The position numbers and the translations under genes were made by a program. From assembly GCF_946463545.1 (NCBI RefSeq), contig NZ_OX296583.1:1368902-1432901 (forward strand): 64,000 nucleotides of DNA, written 5' to 3'. The DNA is from Methanothermococcus thermolithotrophicus DSM 2095 (GTDB taxonomy: Archaea; AGJL01; Methanococci; Methanococcales; Methanococcaceae). The notes under the pieces were generated by a model. It was not told where the DNA came from. It did no database searches and worked only from the letters and a program-made list of their open reading frames with translations. This document shows positions 1 to 7,465 of this stretch, piece after piece (position 1 is the first letter of the stretch; the number at the start of each line of letters is the position of its first letter).

Positions 1-51
1 GATGGAATCCAAGAAAGGCCCCAAATGAACCTTCAATATTGTAGTGAGATT

Positions 52-1047
52 ATGAGGATATTAAACGCCCATGAAATAGATATTGCATCAGAGGCCATAA
101 AAAAAGGAGAATTGGTGGCATTTCCAACAGAAACTGTATATGGGCTCGGAGGTGATGCCCTAAATATCTCCGCCATACAAAAGATTTTCGAAGTAAAAGG
201 AAGACCAATTGACAATCCATTAATTGTACATATAAACAGTTTGGATATGTTAGAACATGTGGCATATATAACGGAGGATGCAGAGTTGTTAATAGAAAGA
301 TTCTGGCCAGGTCCCCTAACTTTAATTTTAAAAAAGAAAGATATTGTTCCAGGAATCACCTGCGCCAACTTAGATACTATTGCTGTGAGGATGCCTAATC
401 ATGATATAGCATTGAAATTGATAAAAAAGGCAGGAGTTCCCATAGCAGCCCCAAGTGCAAACCTCTCTGGAAAACCAAGTCCTACATCAATATCCCATGT
501 AATGGAAGATTTAAACGATAAAATAAATTATGCAATAGATGGGAAGGTCAATATAGGCGTAGAATCTACGGTTGTTGATTTAACTGAAGAGAAACCGTTG
601 ATTTTAAGACATGGCGGGATAACATTTGAAGAACTAAAAGAGATTGTTGATATTGAAATATTTACTACAAGAGATATGAAAAAAGTTAAATCACCGGGAA
701 TGAAGTATAGGCACTATGCTCCAAATACTCCCTTAGTTTTAGCTACTGGAAAACTTAATGACATGGTTTTTAAAATAAACAAATTAATAGAAGAATATAA
801 CAAAATTGGAGAGAATGTTGGAATAATCGCAACTCATGAAACAATCCACAGATACCCAAATAATATTAAAAAGAGAAGTATTGGAACCAGGGACAATTTA
901 TATCAAGTTTCAAAAAATCTATTTAATATATTGAGAGAAATGGATAAGGAAAATCTAGATGTAATTATCATAGAAAGTTTTGAAAAAAAAGGATTGGGAT
1001 TTGCCATTATGGAGAGGCTGGAAAAAGCCTCCGTGAGCATGATATAA
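52..1047 (+). CDS. sua5: Threonylcarbamoyl-AMP synthase (Sua5/YrdC family)
   Basis: Makes L-threonylcarbamoyl-AMP from threonine, bicarbonate and ATP, the first step of the tRNA t6A37 modification. The product is 331 residues. The YrdC domain is shown by FPTETVYGLG near residue 24, KGRP and APSANLSG near residue 140. The remaining C-terminal part matches the extra Sua5 domain, so this is the long form rather than a bare YrdC. I chose the ATG at 52 because GTGAG precedes it and the protein then begins MRILNAHE; an in-frame ATG at 25 would add nine unconserved residues. It converges on the next gene with no gap between the two stop codons. Confidence 0.92.
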   Translation: MRILNAHEIDIASEAIKKGELVAFPTETVYGLGGDALNISAIQKIFEVKGRPIDNPLIVHINSLDMLEHVAYITEDAELLIERFWPGPLTLILKKKDIVPGITCANLDTIAVRMPNHDIALKLIKKAGVPIAAPSANLSGKPSPTSISHVMEDLNDKINYAIDGKVNIGVESTVVDLTEEKPLILRHGGITFEELKEIVDIEIFTTRDMKKVKSPGMKYRHYAPNTPLVLATGKLNDMVFKINKLIEEYNKIGENVGIIATHETIHRYPNNIKKRSIGTRDNLYQVSKNLFNILREMDKENLDVIIIESFEKKGLGFAIMERLEKASVSMI

Positions 1048-1530
1048 TTAATCTAACTCGCTTCTCTTGTCTTTAATTATTTTTAAAAATATTGCATTTT
1101 TTGGACATAACTCTTGACATAACTCACATCCACAACATTTATTTTTGTCAATATGAATTATATTATCATCAATATTTATCGCCTTTGTTGGACACACATC
1201 CATACATATTTTGCATAAATTACACTCATTGGAAATGGCCACGTCAACATCTATATTATCAGAAATAAGTGTCTCCGTAATTGTATTTATAATGTCGTCA
1301 TCATTACAGACGGTTTTAATAAAAAGTACCGCATCCCTTGGATAAAACTTTTCAGCAGTAACTTTTGCACATTTAACAGCTTCTTTTGCAGGTATCCTGC
1401 CGGCTAAATAATGAGTAATTACAGTTCTATCTACTTTAAGTAATTTTGCAATTTCTTCATGCGTTAAACCTTTTTCCCTAAGTTTTTTTGCAGTGAGTGC
1501 TCTTAAACCTGCTAATATATGTTGAGTCAT
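1048..1530 (-). CDS. HTH domain plus two-cluster ferredoxin protein (putative Fe-S regulator)
   Basis: About 160 residues. The N-terminal 50 residues form a Cro-like helix-turn-helix (LTHEEIAKLLKVDRTVITHY). The C-terminal third carries two 4Fe-4S motifs, CNLCKICMDVCP and CCGCELCQELCP. The fusion of a DNA-binding domain to a bacterial-type ferredoxin is recurrent in methanogens, but I know of no assigned target. The start at 1530 follows GGTGGTATC; the longer frame to 1557 lacks a ribosome site. It stands alone, about 500 bp from the carbonic anhydrase gene ending at 2033. It is a plausible but untested redox-sensing transcription factor. Its own upstream DNA lacks the TGTGTA/TACACA palindrome found at the kor and por promoters. 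Confidence 0.75.
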   Translation of the reverse strand: MTQHILAGLRALTAKKLREKGLTHEEIAKLLKVDRTVITHYLAGRIPAKEAVKCAKVTAEKFYPRDAVLFIKTVCNDDDIINTITETLISDNIDVDVAISNECNLCKICMDVCPTKAINIDDNIIHIDKNKCCGCELCQELCPKNAIFLKIIKDKRSELD

Positions 1531-1683
1531 GATACCACCATAAAAATATACAAACATTAAATTCCATTAAATAAATTCCATTAAATATAAAATACAATAT
1601 ATTTGAAGAATATTAGTTTAATGACTTCTACCAATATATAAAACACTATAAAGTTCTAACCAGATTAACAACTGTGTTTTAAA

Positions 1684-1878
1684 CTATGATATCAGATCAT
1701 ACCAATAAATAGTTTCATTTCTAACTTTTAGTTTGGTCTTGTCAATTACTATTAGCTTCTTATTCTTCTTAGACATGTCTAAAACTGATTCGTGACTTGC
1801 CTTCCCAACTGGGATAGAATAAGCATGTCTTTTAGCTATAGACTCAAATAGTATAAAAGATCGGTTAGAATCTAATCT
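1684..1878 (-). pseudogene. 3' remnant of an unidentified protein gene
   Basis: The 500 bp between 1531 and 2032 hold no intact gene. On the minus strand an open frame of 64 codons ends at a TAG (1684-1686) and reads KRHAYSIPVGKASHESV, followed by a Lys-rich stretch ending YWYDLIS. It is preceded by TAA TAG, and a neighbouring frame just upstream (about 1885-1945, reading GMIKEQIKEKK) looks like its frameshifted continuation. There is no start codon with a ribosome site. I read it as the decayed end of a gene, possibly a transposase or repetitive family protein, but do not recognise it. Chance open frames of this length do occur in AT-rich DNA. Confidence 0.35.
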
Positions 1879-2032
1879 CTATTAGTATCTTATTTCACTT
1901 AAAGAGCTTTTTCTCTTTGATTTGTTCCTTTATCATACCTATTATGAGCTCATATTTTTTTATGGATCAGATATTAAAACTTATCGATATTCCCTATATT
2001 CGTATATATATCTACTTCTTAGAAAATAAAAG

Positions 2033-2641
2033 TTATTTAATAAATTCTCTATATCCCAAATTCAACTCTTTATTTACTTTCACAACATCTCCTGGAACCT
2101 TTTTATACCATTCTGGAATATCGGGAAGCTTGTTAAAATCTGTTAAAATAGTTCCATTCGGCAAAAATGCTTTTATTATCCCATCTGAATCCTTATATAT
2201 GGAAGTATTTGGGGGGATCCATTTATCATTCGGTATTTTTAAATCGCCCCCTACTCCATCTACAACAGAGTTATGTCCCACTATTGTATTATCTCCAATT
2301 TCAGCTCCAAATACAACTGAATTAAACCCAATAAATGCATTATCTCCAATTTTTGCAGGACCATGAATTACCGTGGAATGAGTGATTGAAGCTTCCTTGC
2401 CAACAACTACCGACGTATTTCTAAGACAGTGTATCACAACCATATCTTGAATATTCGCCCCTTCTTTTATTAATATACCTTTAGTTGGAGGTTCATCACA
2501 CCTTATAACAGCGTTTGGACCAATGTAAACATTTTTTTGTATGGCAACGTCTCCTATAATCACTGCACTTTTATCAATAAATACGTTTTTATCTATGTTT
2601 GGGGTTTTTCCTTCAATATTGGGAAGTATGTTTTTTTCCAT
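2033..2641 (-). CDS. Gamma-class carbonic anhydrase (CamH-like), cytoplasmic
   Basis: Left-handed beta-helix (hexapeptide) protein of 202 residues. The gamma-carbonic anhydrase signature is complete: Arg47, Asp49 and Glu50 (RCDE), Gln65 (NIQD) and three zinc ligands His71, His88 and His93. The acidic loop that carries the proton-shuttle Glu84 in Methanosarcina Cam is missing, as in the CamH subgroup. No signal peptide is visible, so it should act in the cytoplasm. It is the last gene of the kor operon: the korC stop codon TGA lies inside its ribosome site GAGTGAT, which fixes the start at 2641 rather than the in-frame GTG at 2650. Supplying CO2 to the adjacent reductive carboxylase is the natural inference. 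Confidence 0.85.
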   Translation of the reverse strand: MEKNILPNIEGKTPNIDKNVFIDKSAVIIGDVAIQKNVYIGPNAVIRCDEPPTKGILIKEGANIQDMVVIHCLRNTSVVVGKEASITHSTVIHGPAKIGDNAFIGFNSVVFGAEIGDNTIVGHNSVVDGVGGDLKIPNDKWIPPNTSIYKDSDGIIKAFLPNGTILTDFNKLPDIPEWYKKVPGDVVKVNKELNLGYREFIK

Positions 2642-2646
2642 AAATA

Positions 2647-3189
2647 TCACTCTTTTATATTATGTCCTAATTCAAATCCTTTTTCGAGGGCTTTTAGGTT
2701 TAATTCATTAAATTTTGATGGAACTGCATCAACTACCGCATTTTTTAAAGATTCTTTTGATATTACATTCGTAATACTTACTAACGCCCCAAGCATTACA
2801 ACATTGGCAACTATTTTATTTCCAAGATTATAAGCGGTTTTTGTGGCAGGAACTGGATATATTTCTATATCATCTCTATTGGGATGATTATTCATCATAT
2901 CAGGATCGTAAATAAGGATTTTTCCAGAGCTCAAATCCTTTGTATAGGTGTCCAAAGATTCTTGGGACATTGCAACCAATACGTCTAAATTTCTGACCTT
3001 TGGGTAGTCTTTTGGATTATCTGATATTACCACTTCTGCACGGGATATACCCCCCCTTGCCTCTGGACCTATTGACTGAGTTTGAAAGGCATAACTATTT
3101 TCATACAGTGCAGCAGCTCTCCCCAATATTATGCCTGACAAAAGTATGCCCTGCCCCCCAAATCCGGCAAACCTTATTTCTTTTCTCAT
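2647..3189 (-). CDS. korC: 2-oxoglutarate:ferredoxin oxidoreductase, gamma subunit
   Basis: KOR reductively carboxylates succinyl-CoA to 2-oxoglutarate with reduced ferredoxin, the last step of the incomplete reductive TCA pathway in methanococci. The 180-residue product starts MRKEIRFAGFGGQG, the typical gamma-domain glycine motif, and contains SIGPEARGG. The start at 3189 is set by GGTGGTATT; the upstream extension to 3246 overlaps korB and has no ribosome site. Fourth gene of korD-korA-korB-korC, with a 16-nt gap after korB. The subunit is cytoplasmic and contacts the alpha subunit. Confidence 0.92.
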   Translation of the reverse strand: MRKEIRFAGFGGQGILLSGIILGRAAALYENSYAFQTQSIGPEARGGISRAEVVISDNPKDYPKVRNLDVLVAMSQESLDTYTKDLSSGKILIYDPDMMNNHPNRDDIEIYPVPATKTAYNLGNKIVANVVMLGALVSITNVISKESLKNAVVDAVPSKFNELNLKALEKGFELGHNIKE

Positions 3190-3205
3190 AATACCACCAT
3201 AAGCT

Positions 3206-4069
3206 TTAATCTTCCTTAGATGCTTTTGATATTGAAGGATATTCAATTAAACATTCGTTTTTTATTATTTTATATAGTTCATCGGTAAATTCAGGCTGTT
3301 TTTTATCCACAAATTCCCCAATCACTAGTTTTCCATCTAATGCTTCTTTTCCATCTTTTGAAAGTTTTTTTACTTTATTTATGTGTATGGTGTTTGATTT
3401 AATCAATTTCATGAGCTCCGTGTTGGATTTTATATTGTTCATCCTTCCATAGTATGTATAACACTGAGACATCACTTCAATAAATGCCAATCCCTTAGTT
3501 TCTATACCTTTTTTAATGGATTTTGACAGTTGGAATGGGTGAGAAGTGGTCCATCTTGCAACATATGAAGCCCCGGCAGCTTCAGCCAATTTGCATAAAT
3601 CAAAGGGCCTTTCAGGATTTCCATAAGGTGAAGTGGTAGCTCTTTTTCCAGTGGGTGTTGTTGGAGAAACTTGCCCTCCTGTCATTCCGTATATATGATT
3701 ATTTACACAAATAATTGTAATATCGATGTTCCTTCTACATGCATGTATGAAGTGATTTCCTCCGATGGCTGCACAATCTCCATCACCGGTGAATGTAATT
3801 ACATTTAAATCAGGATTATATGATTTAACTCCTGTTGCAAATGCAATAGGTCTTCCATGGGTTGTATGCAGTGAATCACAGTTAAAGTATCCTGGAATCC
3901 TTGAAGAACAGCCTATACCTGATGTCATTATAGTGTTATCCATATCAATATTTAAATCATCAAATGCCTTGCATGCACAATTTATAATTGTTCCGATACC
4001 ACATCCCGAACAAAACATATGCGGCAATCGATCTTTTCTTAAATATTTTAAAGCAAAATGTTGTTCCAT
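3206..4069 (-). CDS. korB: 2-oxoglutarate:ferredoxin oxidoreductase, beta subunit
   Basis: TPP-binding catalytic subunit of KOR, 287 residues. The thiamine diphosphate motif GDGDCAAIGGNHF is visible about one third in. The cysteine pair MFCSGCGIG near the N terminus is the beta-subunit signature of the KOR rather than the POR type, and the short C terminus lacks extra clusters. The start at 4069 follows AGGTAAAATT and lies 4 nt after the korA stop codon, so korA and korB are translated together. An in-frame start at 4096 would run into korA and lacks a ribosome site. Confidence 0.93.
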   Translation of the reverse strand: MEQHFALKYLRKDRLPHMFCSGCGIGTIINCACKAFDDLNIDMDNTIMTSGIGCSSRIPGYFNCDSLHTTHGRPIAFATGVKSYNPDLNVITFTGDGDCAAIGGNHFIHACRRNIDITIICVNNHIYGMTGGQVSPTTPTGKRATTSPYGNPERPFDLCKLAEAAGASYVARWTTSHPFQLSKSIKKGIETKGLAFIEVMSQCYTYYGRMNNIKSNTELMKLIKSNTIHINKVKKLSKDGKEALDGKLVIGEFVDKKQPEFTDELYKIIKNECLIEYPSISKASKED

Positions 4070-4073
4070 AATT

Positions 4074-5219
4074 TTACCTCCCTGTTGCCATATCAATAAT
4101 TTCCTCTGGGAAATGTATTTCTCCGCCCGTTTTTGGAAGCAATACTACATCACAAAATCCTTTTGATGCTCTCTCCACTTCCCTCGCGATTTGACCAAAA
4201 TTCATTTCCGGCACAATAATTTTTTCTGTTTTTTTGGCAATTTCTAATATCTTTTTATCTGGGAATGGCCATACAACCTCCAATCTAAAATATCCTGCAC
4301 TAACTCCCTTTTCACGGAGCTCAGTTACAGCAGTTTCCGCAGACCTTGAAGGAGCTCCATAGGATACCACCACAACATCCCCGCAATCATCCAAATATTT
4401 TTCCTCAAATGAATATATCTCATTGGCATGATTCAATATCTTTTTATTCAATCTCTCAACTAATTTATGATGTTCATCGGGTTTTGATGCTGCATCGGGA
4501 TATCCCTTTTCATTATGGGTTAATCCAGTTATATGGGACTTATACCCTTTACCAAATACTGGCATTTTAGGAATTAAATCTTCTTCTGGGTAAAATGGAA
4601 GTTTATTGAGCCCCTTTTTTCTTTCAACTATCTCAATTTCTTCTGAAATAGTTAGCTTTTCCCGCATGTGTCCTACTATTTCATCACTCATTACAAAGGC
4701 TGGAACCCTATATTTTTCAGAAAGATTAAATGCCTTTATTGTAAATTCAAAACACTCTTGAACTGAGGACGGAGCTAATGCTATTACTTGGTAATCCCCA
4801 TGGGAACCCCATTTTGCCTGCATCATATCACTTTGAGAGGCCATGGTAGGCTGACCTGTTGAAGGAGCTCCCCTCTGCACATCCACTATAACAAAAGGGG
4901 TTTCTGTCATAGCCCCATATCCTATGTGTTCCTGCATCAAACTAAAACCAGGTCCACTTGTGGCAGTCATTGCCTTTGCACCCGCCCATGATGCCCCAAT
5001 AACCGCTGCTAATGCCCCTATTTCGTCTTCCATCTGAATGAATGCTTTTCCAATTTGAGGCAAACGCTTTGCCATTCTTTCGGCAACCTCAGAGGATGGT
5101 GTGATAGGATAACCTGCAAAAAAATCGCATCCTACGGCTATGGCACCCTCAGCACATGCTTCATTACCTTGCATAAAATAACTCCCTGGTTTAAGTTTTC
5201 CGTTGTTGTCAATTGTCAT
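4074..5219 (-). CDS. korA: 2-oxoglutarate:ferredoxin oxidoreductase, alpha subunit
   Basis: 381 residues covering the pyrimidine-binding and transketolase C-terminal domains. Signatures are GYPITPSSEVAERMA near residue 35, the conserved glutamate region MEDEIGALAAVIGASWAG and ATSGPGFSLMQE. The KorA rather than PorA assignment rests on its partners and on the MQGNEACAEGA N terminus. The start codon overlaps the korD stop in an ATGA arrangement (5216-5219), which indicates translational coupling. The enzyme brings CoA thioester and CO2 to the TPP site of KorB. Confidence 0.93.
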   Translation of the reverse strand: MTIDNNGKLKPGSYFMQGNEACAEGAIAVGCDFFAGYPITPSSEVAERMAKRLPQIGKAFIQMEDEIGALAAVIGASWAGAKAMTATSGPGFSLMQEHIGYGAMTETPFVIVDVQRGAPSTGQPTMASQSDMMQAKWGSHGDYQVIALAPSSVQECFEFTIKAFNLSEKYRVPAFVMSDEIVGHMREKLTISEEIEIVERKKGLNKLPFYPEEDLIPKMPVFGKGYKSHITGLTHNEKGYPDAASKPDEHHKLVERLNKKILNHANEIYSFEEKYLDDCGDVVVVSYGAPSRSAETAVTELREKGVSAGYFRLEVVWPFPDKKILEIAKKTEKIIVPEMNFGQIAREVERASKGFCDVVLLPKTGGEIHFPEEIIDMATGR

Positions 5220-5413
5220 TTTTTCACCGCAATTGATTGGTCAGGACATATTATTTCACAAATGCCGCAGTAATTACAATCTTCAATATTTCCAACTGTT
5301 GATGGATAAATTCCTTTTTTGTTTAATCCCTTAGAGATCCTAAATACTTTTTTTGGACAGGATTCCACACAAATATAACATCCTTTGCATAATTCTTCGT
5401 CGATGCTTATCAT
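5216..5413 (-). CDS. korD: 2-oxoglutarate:ferredoxin oxidoreductase, delta (ferredoxin) subunit
   Basis: 65-residue two-cluster ferredoxin with CKGCYICVESCP and CNYCGICEIICP. It carries electrons from external ferredoxin to the KorAB catalytic core. First gene of the kor operon; GATGGTAT precedes the ATG. The leader is short: the operator and TATA box lie only 25 to 55 bp upstream, so the start of this gene marks the operon start. Overlaps korA by four bases. Confidence 0.92.
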   Translation of the reverse strand: MISIDEELCKGCYICVESCPKKVFRISKGLNKKGIYPSTVGNIEDCNYCGICEIICPDQSIAVKK

Positions 5414-5437
5414 ACCATCACCAAAATAATTTACTTA

Positions 5438-5458
5438 TATGTGTATATACTACACATA
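5438..5458 (-). promoter_or_regulatory. kor operon promoter with TGTGTA/TACACA operator
   Basis: Perfect palindrome with 8-bp arms TATGTGTA and TACACATA around a 5-bp spacer TATAC. The kor TATA box (minus strand TTTATATAT, about 5457-5465) abuts and slightly overlaps the upstream arm, so the palindrome covers the expected transcription start. That geometry suits a repressor. The same 21-bp design recurs at 6782, 7284, 9780/9797 and 20179. Confidence 0.75.
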
Positions 5459-5670
5459 TATAAATGTTATGATATGTTATTAACAATGTTATTAGTAGAG
5501 CTCTAAAAATGTATTTAAAAACATTATTTTCGTGGAGCTCCGTCAAAAATAGAGGTATAAATTTATCATTGCTGATGAAGGAATTAAATAACCAAAAATA
5601 ATAATTAAATAAAGTACAATTAAATGACTTTTATGGTATAACTACCACCAACTTATGCATAACCCGTCAT

Positions 5671-6675
5671 CTATTTTTTAAGTTCTCTCCTAATTTCTAT
5701 GGCATCAACAGGACATGCATGGGTACATGCTCCACATAAAACACATACATCAGAATTCAGTATAACCTTTGGAATCTTTTGAGCAGGTTCCTCCATTTTT
5801 GGAATATCTAATGCATTACATGGACATATTGCAACACATGCACCACAGACATTGCAAATATCGTTATGAATAATTAATTCGCCTTCAAATGGTTTTTCAA
5901 CCTCAATGGCATCAGTAGGACAGGTTATTTCACATCGTCCGCAATATACGCAATATTTTTTATCTATATTTGTATATCCTGTGATTGTTTCATATAATAC
6001 TGGTTTTTCGATTTTTTTATCCCATGGGCACTTATAACAAATTGCCTCAATGGCATTATGTGGGCAGGCTATTTCACAGACTTTGCAAAATACACAGGCG
6101 TCGGTATCTACCACAATGTCTTTATATGGTTTTAAAGTAAGGGGACTAATCTCATTAGGTATAAGATTAATAGCATCAGCAGGACAATATTCCGCACATA
6201 TTCCACAATATACACATTTATCTTTATCTATGGATATTTCACCTATTACGAGGGTTTTTCGCTCAGGCATTTCCCTAACTACATCAATAGCTTCACGGGG
6301 ACAGGCTAATTCACACTGTTTACATAAAATACATTCCTCTTGAGTTACAGAAATGTTGTTAGGTAAGGCATTCTTCTCCATAATTTTTACCAAATCCTGA
6401 CCATACGCATCCAAAGAAAATGCACCAAAAGGACAGGCAAAGGAACATACTCCACATAATACACATTGATTTTCATCGATGTCCAACTTTGGAGCTCTCA
6501 CATTACCCTTTGCAATTGCACCCAATGGACCCATGTGTATGGCATTAACAGGACAAATATCATGGCAAATTCCGCATCCGACGCATATATCATCATTCCA
6601 TGAAAGTTTTCTTTTTTTATCTGTGTTAATGCTATAAATTTTAAATCCATCATGATATGCTTCTTTTATATGCAC
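5671..6675 (-). CDS. fwdF: Polyferredoxin with eight 4Fe-4S motifs (FwdF-like)
   Basis: 334 residues with eight successive CxxCxxCxxxCP motifs, beginning CVGCGICHDICP, CVLCGVCSFACP and CILCKQCELACP and ending CVLCGACTHACP, i.e. up to eight cubane clusters. Length and cluster number match FwdF, the electron-wiring subunit of tungsten formylmethanofuran dehydrogenase, which reduces CO2 in the first step of methanogenesis. No other fwd subunit is in the window, so a free-standing polyferredoxin of another complex cannot be excluded. It starts at a GTG behind GAGGGATATT. Its promoter carries the operator at 6782-6802. It is separated from korD by about 250 bp and has its own transcription signals. 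Confidence 0.72.
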   Translation of the reverse strand: MHIKEAYHDGFKIYSINTDKKRKLSWNDDICVGCGICHDICPVNAIHMGPLGAIAKGNVRAPKLDIDENQCVLCGVCSFACPFGAFSLDAYGQDLVKIMEKNALPNNISVTQEECILCKQCELACPREAIDVVREMPERKTLVIGEISIDKDKCVYCGICAEYCPADAINLIPNEISPLTLKPYKDIVVDTDACVFCKVCEIACPHNAIEAICYKCPWDKKIEKPVLYETITGYTNIDKKYCVYCGRCEITCPTDAIEVEKPFEGELIIHNDICNVCGACVAICPCNALDIPKMEEPAQKIPKVILNSDVCVLCGACTHACPVDAIEIRRELKK

Positions 6676-6781
6676 AATATCCCTCGTTATATAATTTAAG
6701 CTACAATAACAATTCCAGTTCTTATTTTCTAATTTTTAGTAAGCATAGCGCTACACGTTATAACTCATTGTTAACTAACTA

Positions 6782-6802
6782 CACGTGTACATATTACACA
6801 TA
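6782..6802 (-). promoter_or_regulatory. Polyferredoxin promoter with TGTGTA/TACACA operator
   Basis: Arms CACGTGTA and TACACATA with the same 5-bp spacer as at kor; six of eight positions of the degenerate arm match. A long TATA element (minus strand TTTATATATATT, about 6806-6818) lies immediately upstream in the direction of transcription, so the operator again sits over the likely start site. The leader to the GTG at 6675 is about 105 nt. Confidence 0.65.
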
Positions 6803-6848
6803 AGTAATATATATAAATTTTTATTTCAACTAAGCCGAAACTTACATG

Positions 6849-7095
6849 TATAATGGTGTGTAATTTAAGCGAAAATTAAAATATTATATTGAAGCGAATC
6901 CTTCGGATTTTACTGACTTACGAAAATCTTTGATTTAGTTGAATAATCATAGATTCAACTCTCGACGAAACCGAAGGTTTCGTCGAGAATTTAATATCGA
7001 AGTAAATAAACCTATCTTTCAATTTAACAAGGTATTTTATGTTTAAATAAAATTTAACCGTATTATTAGTTAAGTAATTGATACACGCCACTATA
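6849..7095. mobile_element. MITE-like element, copy with internal hairpin insertion
   Basis: The left end carries ATGGTGTGTAATTTAAG and the right end TACACGCCACTATA, diverged versions of the TATAGTGGTGTGCA terminal repeat seen intact at 21454 and 57153. The right half (about 7008-7080) closely matches the copy at 57153-57300, including a stretch around TTTATGTTTAAATAAAATTT followed by AACCGTATT and TTAGTTAAGTA. About 100 bp of hairpin sequence (6892-6990) is inserted relative to the other copies. It has no coding capacity, so any movement would need a transposase in trans. It fills most of the 650 bp between the polyferredoxin and mini-ferredoxin genes. Confidence 0.6.
6892..6990. repeat. Hairpin cluster inside the MITE copy
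   Basis: Four inverted repeats in a row. The strongest has 13-bp perfect arms (6960-6972 and 6976-6988, beginning TCTCGACGAAACC) around a GAA loop. The first, at 6897-6909, is AATCC-TTC-GGATT. They resemble the hairpin runs at 43771 and 63124. Confidence 0.65.
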
Positions 7096-7283
7096 ATTAA
7101 CAAATAATGGCAACATATTGTTTTTGTGTTTATACATATAACAAATATGACAAAAATTGGCCAATAATCAGTACTTGAATTCAATTGGGGCTTTTTATTA
7201 TTTGATTATCCCCTATGGGCTGGACATCATGCAATTTACCAGGTCAAATTTATTAAAATTGGGGCAAAATCTTATATATCAAT

Positions 7284-7304
7284 TATGTGTAAATACTACA
7301 CATA
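7284..7304 (+). promoter_or_regulatory. Mini-ferredoxin/purE promoter with TGTGTA/TACACA operator
   Basis: Perfect TATGTGTA and TACACATA arms around AATAC. The TATA element CTTATATATC (7271-7280) lies 3 bp upstream on the plus strand. The ribosome site GGTGAAAG for the small gene at 7322 begins only 8 bp after the palindrome, so the leader must be very short. This is the only one of the five sites facing right. Confidence 0.7.
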
Positions 7305-7321
7305 TAAAATATGGTGAAAGA

Positions 7322-7423
7322 ATGGTGATTCTTAATCTTGAAGAATTCAATGTGAAAAATGTGTTGAATTGTATATTCTGCATGAGCTGCGTAGGTTCAT
7401 GCCCCTATTTGGCGTTACATTAA
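7322..7423 (+). CDS. 33-residue single-cluster mini-ferredoxin
   Basis: A tiny frame of 33 residues, ATG behind GGTGAAAGA, ending in one complete 4Fe-4S motif, CIFCMSCVGSCP. The N-terminal 15 residues (MVILNLEEFNVKNVL) show no second motif. It sits directly after the operator-bearing promoter and its stop codon is 42 nt before the purE start, so the two should be co-transcribed. It could be a real small electron carrier or regulator, or the stump of a polyferredoxin gene left at the promoter. The good ribosome site and intact cysteine spacing favour a real gene. I know of no characterised homologue. Confidence 0.55.
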   Translation: MVILNLEEFNVKNVLNCIFCMSCVGSCPYLALH

Positions 7424-7465
7424 ATGAAACTAAATAATAAAAAAATTAAAAAAGTTGGTGATATT

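Noticed and set aside
1..27. Possible tail of an upstream plus-strand gene ending ESKKGPK and TGA.
   Set aside because: Only eight codons are visible and the same bases are open in other frames; not enough to call a gene.
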